Shown here: one piece after another, positions 44,622 to 55,083 of the stretch
Numbering within the stretch: position 1 is the first letter of the stretch
How the letters are laid out: every line of letters begins with the position of its first letter
Assembly: GCA_965153355.1 (NCBI GenBank)
Contig: OZ231127.1
Coordinates: 95,790,001 to 95,854,000 of the forward strand
Length of the DNA: 64,000 bases
Direction: 5' to 3'
From: Flaccisagitta enflata
Lineage: Eukaryota; Chaetognatha; Sagittoidea; Aphragmophora
Notes under the pieces: model-generated
Databases searched by the model: none
What the model was told of the DNA's origin: nothing
The model's input: only the letters and a program-made list of their open reading frames with translations
Position numbers and translations under genes: made by a program

Positions 44622-46801
44622 TTACCTAGAAATAGGCCTCAAAAAGACTAAGACAATCATTTTTGTACTTCCATTCACCTTTGACATGCGATATTTTCGC
44701 ACCAAATCTCGACTTTTTTGGATTTTACATAACTTGGCCAACTGCATTTTTGAAACTTGACTCTTCATGAGAGTCAAATGCTCCCAAATAGCAATGGACT
44801 GCCCTTTGCGGGCCGCGCTGTGCACACCTTTTGATTTTGATGGAAAATTGAAAAGATTTTTTTTTCTTTTTTTTTTTTTGCCTTTAAGTGAGGACTGAAA
44901 ATGTACCCTATGTGCAAAATGTACCCTATGTGCAATTTCATTATTTTTGTTTTCATTCATTATCATGACAAAAGCTGGAACTCCTTATTACCAGACTTGA
45001 TCAATTTTGCTGCATTCTTCCGATAGATGCGGCCCTTGGGAATGGGAATCCGAATTTCTTTGTGAACAGACTCCACCAAGCTGGTGGTACCTTTTCGACC
45101 ATGGACAACAAGAGTTTGAAGAGCTTCCTTACTTAAGAGAGTATCCACAATTGAATTCAGCCACGCCACTGTTTGGGGTGGGATTGGTCCAACATGAGTC
45201 TTTGTGGGCAGGAAGTCATAATCCGGAGGTGCCTCATAGCCTCCACAACCCCTTGAATCAAGCAAGCATGCATCATGATTTCCCGAAAGGCAAGGTATGA
45301 TAGTTCTTCCAGCTTGGTAGAGAGCTTCATGAAGATTGGAATCATCCTTCAGTTTTACATTTTGAGGATTTGCTGCATGGATGCCGAGGTTGAACTCTTG
45401 TTTGATACGCTTCATAACCCACCGCCGGATGGCATCACGCCATTGTCTTTTGTCCTTTGCTGTCAGCTTGGTGCCAGAAGGCCTCATCTCCCATTTCAGA
45501 AACAATGGCTCCAGACCCTTGATCTTCATCTCTTCGGCAAATTCCCCCTTACACGATCTTCGATGAATGTTCAAGCCTTTGATTGACTTGAGCTGCTTCT
45601 TGCATGCTGCACATGTGTTGGGAGGTAAGTCAGAAGGCAACTCAGTATGGTCCCTCTCCACATGGCTTTTTTGGAGAGGTGTCAGCTTGATGAGACTTTC
45701 TCTTGTGCATTTTCTCTTGGCAGCAGATTCAGCATGGAAGAAACATCCCTTTCTCTTCAATGGCCTTGGTTCACCAACTTTCTTCCTTGCAGCTTCCATA
45801 GCATGAAACTGTTTAGTGTCACCGTCTGTTGTAATGGTTCCTAAATGCAGAGGATACTCGGTGGCTTCATGAGTCTTTTCATAGCATTGTCCCCCGCCAA
45901 GCGTCTCTCCAGAGTTAATGTGGACATCTTTAGGGAGGGTTCCATCCCGATGGCTCAAATTCACTTGCTGAATAAGCAGCGCTTTGCCTGTAACTTGCTC
46001 AATGACAGGGACCGAGACGCTGTCTGATTTTCCAGTTGGGATGTGATATGACCTAAGCTCATAATTACCATCAATGGCACCATCAGCATCTGGAAGTTCT
46101 CCGGCTGTCAGCTCTCCTCTTAATCGAATGGTTGATGTAACTTCTCTTCGATTGTCAGCCATTGCTCTTTCTGACAGTTGTTCTGTGTGTGCTAATGCTC
46201 TTCCAACGCTTTTATGCAAATGTCTCAGAGTTGGAGGGTTCAAGTTGAGAGTGGCGGCTAAGGTTTCCACAGTCTTGGGAGTCAGGTCAGTCTTGGACAT
46301 CGCCACTCCAACTTGTAGGTTTGTTAAAGGCTGTCCAGTTTCTGTGCTGGTGTAGAGCTCATACATTCGACTTTGAAACTTGCAGTTGCCCCAACCACAC
46401 TTGAAGCTGACTTGAATGCCAAAACCCACTTTCTGAACATGATGTTTCTGTAGCTTGGGAGTGTGGTTTCTTCTCTTCTTGCTGCTGCTGTGGTCTTTCA
46501 AAGCATCATTTGTGGCCTCTAACATTTTGCCTTCATCAATGAGCCAATTTTCTGAGTCCAATCTGGATTGAGCATTTTGGAGAGTCTTGTGGCCATACTT
46601 TGGATCAGAATCATCATAGGGACGTAGCGTGGCACCAGGGGGTATTGCTCCAAGCTGGGTTGAAACGTTATCAAAAACGCTTTTAGGCTCCCGAACCCTG
46701 GATACTGTTTCTGTCTCCTCCAAACCCCGACCCCCCTGTTTGGCTCGATTGTCACTAGTGGCAAATGGCACGCCACGGGCTTTTTTTAATTTTTTGACCA
46801 T
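44622..46801 (-). CDS. Mutator-like DDE transposase with inserted zinc finger (two exons)
   Basis: Read on the minus strand as join(46801..44992, 44827..44622), 671 residues. Start chosen at ATG 46801; the frame continues three codons upstream to a GTG but no further ATG. Candidate catalytic residues are Asp238-Asp244 in 'DADGAIDGNY', Asp326/Asp328 in 'TTDGDTKQF', and Glu577 in 'TTSLVESVHKE', the D, D, E spacing and sequence style of animal Mutator-like transposases. A C2HC finger (Cys397, Cys400, His413, Cys417) lies between the second Asp and the Glu. 'CLSGNHDAC' at 504-512 matches the Cys/His block these proteins carry before the Glu. Unspliced, the frame ends 'SGNKEFQLLS'. A donor at CTG/GTAATA and an acceptor at 44828 give 'IKSG-VHSAARKGQ' in phase. 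The N-terminus is basic. The frame is undamaged. Confidence 0.78.
44828..44991 (-). other. Intron of the transposase gene
   Basis: 164 nt, GT..AG, with a T-rich tract before the acceptor. Splicing replaces the last 8-9 residues of the unspliced frame with a 67-residue basic C-terminus. Confidence 0.6.
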
Positions 46802-46865
46802 GATTGTCACTCAGAATGTCTTTATAGATGATGTTTTGATCAAAAATCTGAAAAAATTTAAAATA

Positions 46866-46881
46866 GTAGGGTCACTCATTT
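46866..46881 (-). promoter_or_regulatory. Internal copy of the element-end motif
   Basis: 'agtagggtcactca' (reverse strand TGAGTGACCCTACT) upstream of the transposase resembles the outer end AGTAGGGTCATTCACTC at 47598-47614 and 42723-42739. A third relative, 'agtagggtgcttcac', is at 42786-42800. Possible transposase-binding sites. Confidence 0.45.
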
Positions 46882-47041
46882 TTCAAAAAAACGCGATACC
46901 ATTTTTTGGGGGTTTTAGGCCCCAAAAAATTTTTTGAAGATAAAATTTTTCACGCAGAGCATGGCAAATCAGTTTTTAATACCATATTTTACCATATTTT
47001 CATCAAAAAATCCTAAAAAAATTTTTTCATACCTGTTTAAA

Positions 47042-47614
47042 GAGTGCTTATACCCCCCCAAATTGCCGCCGATTGACAAAACGGCGCTCAAGTGCTTTTT
47101 TGTCTACTAAGTTGCCGCTCAAAAAATTCTGTATCAGTCCTGACATCTACAGGAGACATTGGGGCATGTGTGACAACAAAAGATCATGCCTGAAAGCATG
47201 TCTGAGCTGGCGTAAGAGCTTGCTTTGTTTACAAACAACAACAAACGACTATGTTCCTATCAACGATCGTTCATTTACTGAAAGAGAACAAACGCAATGA
47301 TTTCAGATTTTCTCTCAGGATCACTTGGCCCTATAGTGGAGGGGTTGTAGGTGTAGGATTTGAGGCTTAACATCAATTGCATGTGTGTTAAAAAAAAATA
47401 ATAAGTCAGGTTGTCAAAATCGATTAATATAGAAATTTAGCTAAATATGTAGATAAAGGGATGGGAATCGCCCTTTTTGTTTTATTTCTGGTGAAAAAAG
47501 GGTGTCTTAGGTGTCTGTATCCCAAGGATCAGGTATGTGATCCAATGCTAAGTGAGGATTTTAAGCAACGGCGACTTAAATGTTGAAAATGAGCTTTAGT
47601 AGGGTCATTCACTC
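47042..47614 (+). repeat. Right 573-bp terminal direct repeat
   Basis: Same orientation and, by eye, the same sequence as 42167-42739. It lies 5' of the transposase gene, so its reverse strand would have to supply that promoter, while the left copy's forward strand serves the endonuclease. Confidence 0.9.
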
Positions 47615-47615
47615 G

Positions 47616-47622
47616 TATTGTA
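47616..47622. other. Right target-site duplication (tattgta)
   Basis: Partner of 42159-42165. Confidence 0.65.
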
Positions 47623-47869
47623 CCAAAAATATGATTGATTCATTGATTCATAGTTAAGAATAAAATGCCTGGTAGCCATTTTTACCTAATACATTTTTCT
47701 TATTTTCATATCAATTTCATATTCATAGTCGAGGGTTTTTATATAAATATTATAACTGTTTGATAAATATCTATTTCTATTACTCAAAATTCTTGTGAAT
47801 CAAGTACTATTGAAATTGAAGTTCTTCTATGTTATAGGATTAGATAAAATAATATAAGCTTTAAAAAGT

Positions 47870-48140
47870 GGATGTGGAAATTGAAGCGGAAGCAGAAGCG
47901 GAAGCGGAAGCGGAAGCAGAAGCAGAAGCAGAAGTGGAAGCGGAAGCGGAAGCAGAATCGGAAAAAAAAAAATGAAATGGAAGCGGAAGCAGAAGTGGAG
48001 GCGTAACAATTTAATGAAATGGAAGCGGAGGCGGAAGCGGAAAAAAAGTTTTAATGGAAGCGGAAGCGGAAGCGTAAGTGAAATAAATTTGAAAATGGAA
48101 GCGGAAGCGCAAGCTGTCCAAAAATTTGGCGCTTCCACAT
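47870..48140. repeat. GGAAGC hexamer array with inverted ends
   Basis: Starts 'gtggatgtggaaattgaagc' and ends 'ggcgcttccacatcac', roughly inverted, with ggaagc units and 'tttaatgaaatggaagc' phrases between. The flanking 47615-47870 is AT-rich and unassigned. Confidence 0.75.
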
Positions 48141-48431
48141 CACTAATCCCAAGGGCAGATTTATTGTTGGTATCCTACATTGTATATTCATTGTAACTGG
48201 GCCAGTTGGGTAACTCATTTGCGTACATCACACCTTTTAGAGTGTGTGGTTAAGATATATTTGCGCCTTGCAAGCCTGTGCGCGCGGGAAAGTCGTATTT
48301 CTGAGCATGTGAATCAGGTTGTTGTCATCTGTGGGTTTGTACATTGTATGGCTCTGAAAGTGGCGTCATTAAATACTTCGCACTATTTTTAATCATTTAT
48401 TGTGCATTTTGTGGCTATCTTTGCCTTGGTT

Positions 48432-48435
<4 letters not shown>

Positions 48436-48508
<73 letters not shown>
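48436..48508. repeat. (TA)n microsatellite
   Basis: 36 TA units. Confidence 0.97.
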
Positions 48509-48512
<4 letters not shown>

Positions 48513-48554
48513 TTTCTTACTCGCCAATGAGTGGGTGTGCAAATTTGCATTTAT

Positions 48555-48845
48555 TCTGGTTTCACACCTTGAAAGTGTGCGCAAAAGGGTGTCGCATGTT
48601 TTGAGCGTATGAGCTTGAGTGTGCGCATTTGCAAAGTATTAAGTGTCACACCTTGAAAGTGTGTGCAAAAGTCTGTCGCATATTCTGAGCTCGTAAATTC
48701 TACGCGCGCGTTTGGAATCAAAGATTCACACCTCAAAAGCGTGTGCCATGGGGTTTCGCAAATTCAGAGCATGATTCTCAGCATGATGTGCTTATGCGCG
48801 TTGAAAGTGTGAACAATTTAGTGTCAATTTAGTATCACACCTTAA
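48555..48845. repeat. Degenerate ~90-bp tandem (cacaccttgaaagtgtg)
   Basis: 'tcacaccttgaaagtgtg(c/t)gcaaaag' recurs at about 48560, 48647, 48725 (degraded) and 48833. Confidence 0.65.
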
Positions 48846-48849
48846 ACGG

Positions 48850-49110
48850 TTGTAGAATTGGTTAGGGCAAATTGGACGCATTTGAATGGTTTAGGGGAAA
48901 CGCATTTACATAGTTGATGGAATTATGTATTCACATGGTTCAGAGCAACGCATTTTATAGTTCAGGGCATCGCAATCGTATAGTTTAGGGCGATGCATCA
49001 GCATGGTTTAGGGCAGCGCACTTGCATGGTTTAGTGAAACGCATTTGTATAGTTTAGAGCCTCGCAATTGTATGGTTTAGTGCCACGCATTTGGGTGTTG
49101 AGCCTGAAAG
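48850..49110. repeat. ~30-bp tandem (atggtttagggcaacgcatt)
   Basis: Eight or nine imperfect units of about 28-32 bp. Unassigned DNA follows to 49270. Confidence 0.75.
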
Positions 49111-49289
49111 TGGGACAGTCAAACGGGACTGTGAATGTTGGTGGGTGATTCCGACTCAAAGACAAAAACCTGCCAGATGGCACCAGAACTAAACTGACTA
49201 AGAAGGAAAAAGACGAGACTGCCAAAAGAGATGATATGCCATCTAGAAGATTCTATTTCACATCTACCTACTGAAAGAAATAGAACGGG

Positions 49290-49339
49290 CAGAAAGGAAG
49301 AGGGAGAGAGAAAGGAAAAATTAGGTGGGGAAGTGAAAG

Positions 49340-49383
<44 letters not shown>

Positions 49384-49545
49384 AAAGACAGACAGAGGCA
49401 AACAGACATGGACAGAGAGACAGACAGAAAGAGACAGACAAAAAGCGATGAAGACAGAGACATACTAGCAGTTGTATAAAGAAAGACCGACAGCGAAACA
49501 CAGACAGACTGACAGACAGATAGACTGTAAGGAAATGAGACAGAC
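49290..49545. repeat. GA/GACA-rich tract
   Basis: (GA)n at 49345-49381, then gacaga units. Confidence 0.85.
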
Positions 49546-50480
49546 AGATAGACCAAAACCACCAGTATTTCGTAGTAATGACGGAACAAATACATACATT
49601 ACTTAGTCTATACATCATGAATTTGTACCAGATTACGACTACTGTATGCACTGTAAAAACTATTGTAAATATTGTGTAAACATTGTGCTGTATATCAAGT
49701 GGAAGGTGGGTAAAGCCGTGATATGTTTGTACTTTCATTTCTTTTATTCTCTCGAGGGATGAATTAGCTCATGGTCATTACAGCTTCTCGTATGTTTTTC
49801 CTTCCTATGTTAATAAAGCAATACAAGATGTTTTCTTTCTTTCTTTTTAAAGCAGTACAGGAAACCGATAGCTTCTCTAATGTTTTTTAACACCCCGCTC
49901 AAAATTAAACGAACTGGGAAACTGATCAAAATTGAGAGTTAATATGCATTGAGAGGTCTGAAATTTGACACAGAGACAGCTAAAACATAGTATTTTTGCA
50001 AACCAAGGCCAAATAGAGCATTCGCAATAGTGTGTGGCCCTGGTAGTGTGCAATGTCAAAAATGCGGTGGAAGATTTCGACTGATTTTGACAAAAAATCT
50101 TTTCTGGGAGTGACGGCATAAACTTTCTCATTTTTCCCATGTGAGCGGGGAGAAAACTGCCCTTCCCGAGTTGTAATATAACTACCAAGCAACAATGATG
50201 AATTGGGAACGGTAACGCCCCCATAAGGTGACTGAATCCTTTGAGAAATAGGTCGGTTTTACAAGTTAATTTGGAACCACCATCAAAATGCAGTAGCATA
50301 ATATCAGTTGAAAGAAAAGATTAGGAGACATTGGATGACATTCTTTGGACAATTTTTGTAAAACCCTGCTAGAAAAAAAATATTTTAATGTTACCTCAAC
50401 ACTCAGACTCTTTATAAGAGATTTATAAAGCTTTTACAGACTTGCTCTGATCCCAGTTCGCCTAATTTTGAGATGGGTGT
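49546..50480. other. No supported gene
   Basis: Holds a 140-codon minus frame (49877-50299) of uneven composition without a recognisable domain. A second minus frame overlaps it, so neither is convincing. Confidence 0.35.
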
Positions 50481-50681
50481 TAGTCGCGTGCTACGCGATT
50501 CTACACCCCGCTTTGTCCGTCGGTCGGTTGGTCTGTCGGTCGGTCGGTCGGTCATACTTTTCTTTTTTTATATTTCTTATTCTTTGACCAAACTGCTCCT
50601 GCCCAAATGCTCTGGTGACCTCAAATATGGCCCCTGCCCACCCGCACGCGACTGGGGATGCCGTATATCCGGCCTTGTTAA
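50481..50681 (+). mobile_element. Family A (HINE-like) element
   Basis: 'ttagtcgcgtgctacgcgattctac' start, (GGTC)n core, 'gtgacctcaaatatggcccc' and end 'gccgtatatccggccttgtt'. Confidence 0.85.
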
Positions 50682-50898
50682 AGGAGAAAGAAGGAAAATG
50701 AAAAAGATGAAAAAAAGATGAAGGAAAAAAGGGAGAGAAAAAAGGGAGAGAGAAAGCAAAACTAGGTTGTTTATTGTGAAACCATAGACTTAATCAAGGT
50801 TCTTTACAGTTTCAGGACAAAAACGGTTCGATGTGTCGTTTTTTTTTTCTCCCCCTTACGAGTAGAGAAGTACAAGATTATGATAACCTTCATATAGG

Positions 50899-51155
50899 GG
50901 GCGTTTCTAGTCACAGACAATCGCGTTTTGAACCTGCCACTTGGTCGCTCGCTACGTTCGTTCGCTCGCTCCGCTCACTCACTCACTCGCTCGCAGCGCT
51001 CCGCTTCGCTACGCTCGCTTCGCTCGCGCTCCGTTCTGGGCTGCTCTCACTGCCACTCCCTCGTGGGACAGTTGAAATTCTTGAATATGTGTTCACGCTG
51101 TTATCGCGTTTCACGGGAACAAACGCGTTTTTGGCGCTCACTGGAAACACGCCCT
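50899..51155 (+). mobile_element. Family D MITE
   Basis: Starts 'gggggcgtttctagtcacag' and ends 'gcgctcactggaaacacgccc', with the 'gctcgctacgttcgttcgct' core. Confidence 0.85.
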
Positions 51156-51225
51156 TAGGCCTTGACGATGGTTGATCTTTGGCTGTCTGAGGTGGGCGAG
51201 GGTCAAATCTGTTTCAGAGGACAAA

Positions 51226-51477
51226 GGGCGTGTTTCTAGTGAGCGCCAAAAACGCGTTTGTTCCTGTGAAACGCGATAACAGTATGAACACATATTCAAG
51301 AATTTCAACCGTCCCACGAGGGAGTGAGCGAAGTGAGTGAGCGAGCCCGTGAACGGAGCGAGCGAGCGAAGCGAGCGTAGCGAAGAGTGAGCGGAGTGAG
51401 CGGTGCGAGCGAACGAACGTAGCGAGCGACCGAGTGGCCCGTTCAAAACGCGATCGTCTTTGACTAGAAACGCCCCC
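51226..51477 (-). mobile_element. Family D MITE with 12-bp flanking repeat
   Basis: Reverse-oriented copy, GGGCGTG..CGCCCCC. TCAGAGGACAAA stands directly on both sides (51214-51225 and 51478-51489). Confidence 0.88.
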
Positions 51478-51519
51478 TCAGAGGACAAAGAGCATCAGAG
51501 CACGTGTTGTAGGAACACG

Positions 51520-51797
51520 GACGTGTATCCAGTGACCAAAACTATCGCGATTCTTCTTGTTAAACGCGTTTTAAGCGTGAAGACAAAATCATGAATTTCC
51601 ACGATCCCACGAGGGAATGAGAAAAGTGATTGAGCGAGCCCGTCAATGAGGCAATCAAGTGAAATATGCCTAACCAAGCAAAGTAGAGCGCTGGGGAGCG
51701 AGTCAGTGGAGTGAGTGGTGTGAGCGAATGAACACAGCGATCGCAACCGAGTGACCCATTAATAACGCGGTTATCTGTAACTCCAAACACACCCTTA
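51520..51797 (-). mobile_element. Family D MITE, diverged copy
   Basis: 'gtgtatccagtgaccaaaac' left and 'taactccaaacacaccctta' right, with 'gagggaatgagaaaagtgat' core. Clearly related but with eroded ends. Confidence 0.6.
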
Positions 51798-51884
51798 TGT
51801 GGAGTTTTGATGACGTAACAGATGGATGGGGGGGGGGGCATACATCACACTCAGAAAAGCATGTTTCTACACTTTCCGACTTGT

Positions 51885-51958
51885 GCATTGTGGACACACG
51901 GATGGACAGCCTGGCGGACAAAGCCTTTTACAAAGTCGCTAGTCCGCTACTAAAACCA
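51885..51958 (-). mobile_element. HINE-like fragment
   Basis: 'gacaaagccttttacaaagtcg' and 'ctagtccgctactaaaacc', the hairpin-proximal end of a decayed copy. Confidence 0.5.
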
Positions 51959-52354
51959 GAGATCCTACACATGACTGGTCATAGCCATAGGAATACATGT
52001 TTCACTTAGAGCGTCGGGCTGACAGGAGGGTGTCACTTGGAACGTCGGGCTTGCAGGAGGATGTCATTTAGAATAATGGGGTGACAGGAGTAAAGTATCA
52101 ACCAACAAAGTTAAGTAAAATGTCACTGAAGCTTTTCTTACATCAAAAATTCTGTCATTCAAAAGATCAACAAACTAGGGATAGGGAAGCAATCAATTCT
52201 GACGCCGCTTTCATAGCTTTTGCATACGCTTCCGCATTTACAGTTTAAATACTAGTAGATATCCCATCATTCAAATGAGTTAAATCGGAGGCGGTCAACC
52301 GCTTCCACATTCCCTACTGAACAAACTGAATGACCAACTGAATGACTCATGAAC

Positions 52355-52892
52355 AGCGTTTTTTGGGCAGCGGCCCAAAAGGACCAATGTCCTGTAGAGC
52401 ACTAGGGGGAATTTCCAGATGTCCATCTCTCTGTCCATCCTTCCATCCTTCCACCCGTTGGCCATCAAGGCCTCAAAATAGTCATCCAAGACCCTAATTT
52501 AGCCCTCCAGGCCTCAATTCAGCCTTTCAGGCTTCAAATTAGACCCCCCCTCTCAAATATTCCCTCCAGACTTCAAATCTGAACTCCAGACCTTCAATTA
52601 GCTGTCTAAGCACCAAATCTGTGCCACTCTGTGCCTCAAATTTGCCCTCCAAATCTCAAATCTGCTCTCCAAGCATTAATTCCGCCCTCCAGCCTTCAAA
52701 TAGGCCATAAGGGGCCTAAATCAGTCATCTAAGGCCTTAAATATGCCCCTTCAGGGCGCCTTGAAATTCCCTTTATGTTTTACAGGACATTGGCCCTTTG
52801 GGGCCGCTGCCCTGCTCTCACTCCACTTCTTCACCAGATTATTCCCAGCAGGGCATTGGGTACCGCTGACCATGTGCGATCCTTGGATGACT
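52355..52892. mobile_element. Family C element
   Basis: 'ttttttgggcagcggcccaa' left end, (GTCCATCC)-type block, a 22-26-bp minisatellite core ('ctccaggcctcaattcagcc' type, 52460-52760), then 'tttacaggacattggccctt' and 'gccgctgccctgctctcact' to 'gatgactagttg'. Confidence 0.75.
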
Positions 52893-53055
52893 AGTTGCAA
52901 GTATCACAAAGAAGCAAAAATCTGTGTATGTAATGTAATGTAATGTAATGGAAGTGCTCTCAGATCTGGCAGGATTGTATATCGAGTTTATCGATGAAGG
53001 ACTCTGTCCTCCTAAGTCAGATGAACATGGCCTACGATCAAGTAGATGAAAGTAA

Positions 53056-53191
<136 letters not shown>

Positions 53192-53259
53192 ATGACTCGT
53201 AAGACGTGACCTTGAGCGATCAACGATTCTTTGGATGTTGGCGCTGACTAAGCGCATGA

Positions 53260-53530
53260 GATGTAGAAGGAGGAGGAACAGGAGAAAGAGGAAGAGGAGG
53301 AAGAGGAGGAAGAAGAAGAAGTGGAGGAAGAATGAGAGAAAGGAAAGATGCAGAGGAAAGGGAAAGGATAGACCAAGATAGCGTTAGGATCAGAGAGAGA
53401 GAGAGAGAGAAAAAAATGGAGTGATTGAGATACGAGACACACAGACACACAAATGCGTAGACGAGTAGACATGCAGGGACACAGATAGACACACACACAA
53501 ATAGCCCTTAAGACAGATAGAAGATAGAAA
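53260..53530. repeat. Purine-rich low-complexity DNA
   Basis: aggagga/gaagag runs, a short (GA)n at 53394-53412, then cacaga units. Confidence 0.8.
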
Positions 53531-53732
53531 GAGATGCAGACATACACTAAGGGATGAATATGATAAAGAGATAGCGAGAGCTATTCATCAATTCACCAGA
53601 ATCACACAGATTCCAATGCATTAGCAATTCCACTGGGAGTAGGAGTCGGTCCCTTAGTTAATATCGGAGTCAGTCACAAAATTGATACCAGTCAGTCCCA
53701 CAATCAATACCAGAGTCAGTCCCATAATCATC

Positions 53733-54948
53733 CCTTTTGGGCAGCCGCCCCGAAGGGGCCGATGACCTAACTATGGCAAAATAAAAAAGCGAACAACTTG
53801 TTTGTCAATGTTTGACATCCAAGCAATGAGAAAAACATAGCAAAATCCATGACCATTTTAAGTATCTGCGAAAGATCTTTCAAGTGAGACCTTGCTGGAT
53901 GTTCTAGCTCTATTCGTTTAGAAATGGCATTAGAATGAAGACAGGTGGTCAAGAATTTGGAAATTCACTACGCCACTTTCATGGGTTATCTTTTTTCTAA
54001 CATAAAAACTAAACGCATTGAGTTAAAAATTTGTTCTTGGTGCCATTTTAAAGAAAATTTGAAGCTCTTTAATTATCTCATGGATAACGAGTGGCTAAGA
54101 CAATCCTGAGCTGCATTTTTGACAAAAACGGAAAGACTAAAATTGTTCATCTGAAAAAAGTTGAAATATGCACTTTTTTCAATCAGCGATTTTTTTCTTC
54201 AAACCATTGCCATTTCTAAACGAATAAAGCTACAATGACCAGCAACATCGCATTTGGAAGATTTTTTGCAGAGCTTTAAAATGGTCATGGATTTTCTATG
54301 GTTCAGGCCCATAGTTAAGCAGAAACTAGCAAAACAAAGTGTTCGCTTTTTTTCTTTGCCATAGTTATGCTTTCACACATATGGGAAACTTTCTCCTTCT
54401 CCTTTTCCATCTTCTTCTTCTTCTCCGCCCCCCCCCCCGACATCGAAGCCAAAATTTCAACCTCCAACTTTGGCCTTTGGTCTCATATCCAAGCCTCAAG
54501 GCTTTATTCCCAGAGTGATGGCTCCAACCCAGCCTCGAGGCTCCCATCACAGACTTGAGGCTCCAATCCAAGACTCAAGGCTCCAATCCCAGACTTGAGG
54601 CTCTAAACCCAACCTCGAGGCTCTAATCCCAGCCTCGAGACTCTATTCCAACGTCGAGGCTCCAATCCCAGCCGCGAGGCTCCAATCCCAGCCCCGATAC
54701 TACAATACCAGCTTCAGGGCTCCAATCCCAGCCCCAAGGCTCCAACCCCAGCTTCGAGGCTCCAGCCCCAGCATCATGGCTCAAATCCCTTCCTTGGGGC
54801 TAAAATCCCGCCTCAATACTCAAATTCTAGCTAAGCATAGGTCATTGGCTCCTTCGGGGTCACTGCCCCTCTCACCTTCACATCTTACATTCACTAACTT
54901 AGGGGCAGTGGGTTCCGCTGACCATCTGACGCTTTTGCGACTATTTAG
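53733..54948. mobile_element. Family C element interrupted by a family F MITE
   Basis: 'cttttgggcagccgccccga' left end, then 'aggggccgatgaccta'. The MITE intervenes, and the host resumes 'tatgctttcacacatatggg' exactly as in the uninterrupted copy at 16729-16760. A 22-bp 'gaggctccaatcccagcctc' minisatellite (54470-54830) forms the core. Right end 'cagtgggttccgctgaccat' and 'ctgacgcttttgcgac'. Confidence 0.8.
53770..54365. mobile_element. Family F foldback MITE, 596 bp
   Basis: Ends 'actatggcaaaataaaaaag' and 'ctttttttctttgccatagt' are bordered by duplicated TA (53768-69 and 54366-67). Its family relation to 18910-19509 is clear from ends, size and interior ('tattcgtttagaaatgg'). Confidence 0.9.
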
Positions 54949-54949
54949 T

Positions 54950-55080
54950 CACGGACTCGTGACTCTAGAACTCGCCGTGTCGGTCGATCGGTCGGTAGGT
55001 CCGTAACAAAAATAAAATGCGAGCGTTTTCTGACTATTTCACTGCTACCCACCCGTCCTTGTTAGTTGCGGAAACGCATT
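54950..55080 (+). mobile_element. Family A (HINE-like) element, short
   Basis: 'ttagtcacggactcgtgactctagaact' start with hairpin, (GGTC)n, then 'acccacccgtccttgttagt'. Confidence 0.65.
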
Positions 55081-55083
55081 TTG

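Larger units (their letters stand above)
42167..47614. mobile_element. 5.4-kb two-gene transposon with direct terminal repeats
   Basis: Organisation: 573-bp repeat, endonuclease gene (plus), about 1.1 kb of non-coding DNA, transposase gene (minus), about 240 bp, then the second 573-bp repeat. The two repeats have the same orientation and look identical. Each begins GAGTG and ends CACTC. A tattgta duplication borders the outside, whereas the inner junctions (cttaaaggg and gtttaaa) do not match it, so the unit appears to have inserted as a whole. Both genes are open and splice in phase, suggesting an autonomous, recently active element. Mutator-type elements normally have inverted termini and 8-11-bp duplications, so the direct repeats are unusual. 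Alternatives are two copies of a MITE flanking a gene pair, a tandem element sharing one interior, or an assembly artefact. Confidence 0.75.

Noticed and set aside
42741-47040. TTAA at both inner junctions as a piggyBac or Kolobok insertion
   Set aside because: TTAA occurs at 42741-44 and 47037-40, but the sequences just inside are not inverted repeats and the transposase does not look like either family.
42167-47614. LTR retrotransposon or DIRS element
   Set aside because: Direct repeats fit, but there is no reverse transcriptase, integrase or tyrosine recombinase, and the ends are GAGTG..CACTC, not TG..CA.
49877-50299. 140-aa minus frame as a transposase fragment
   Set aside because: No D/E motif or helix-turn-helix could be identified, and an overlapping frame looks equally plausible.
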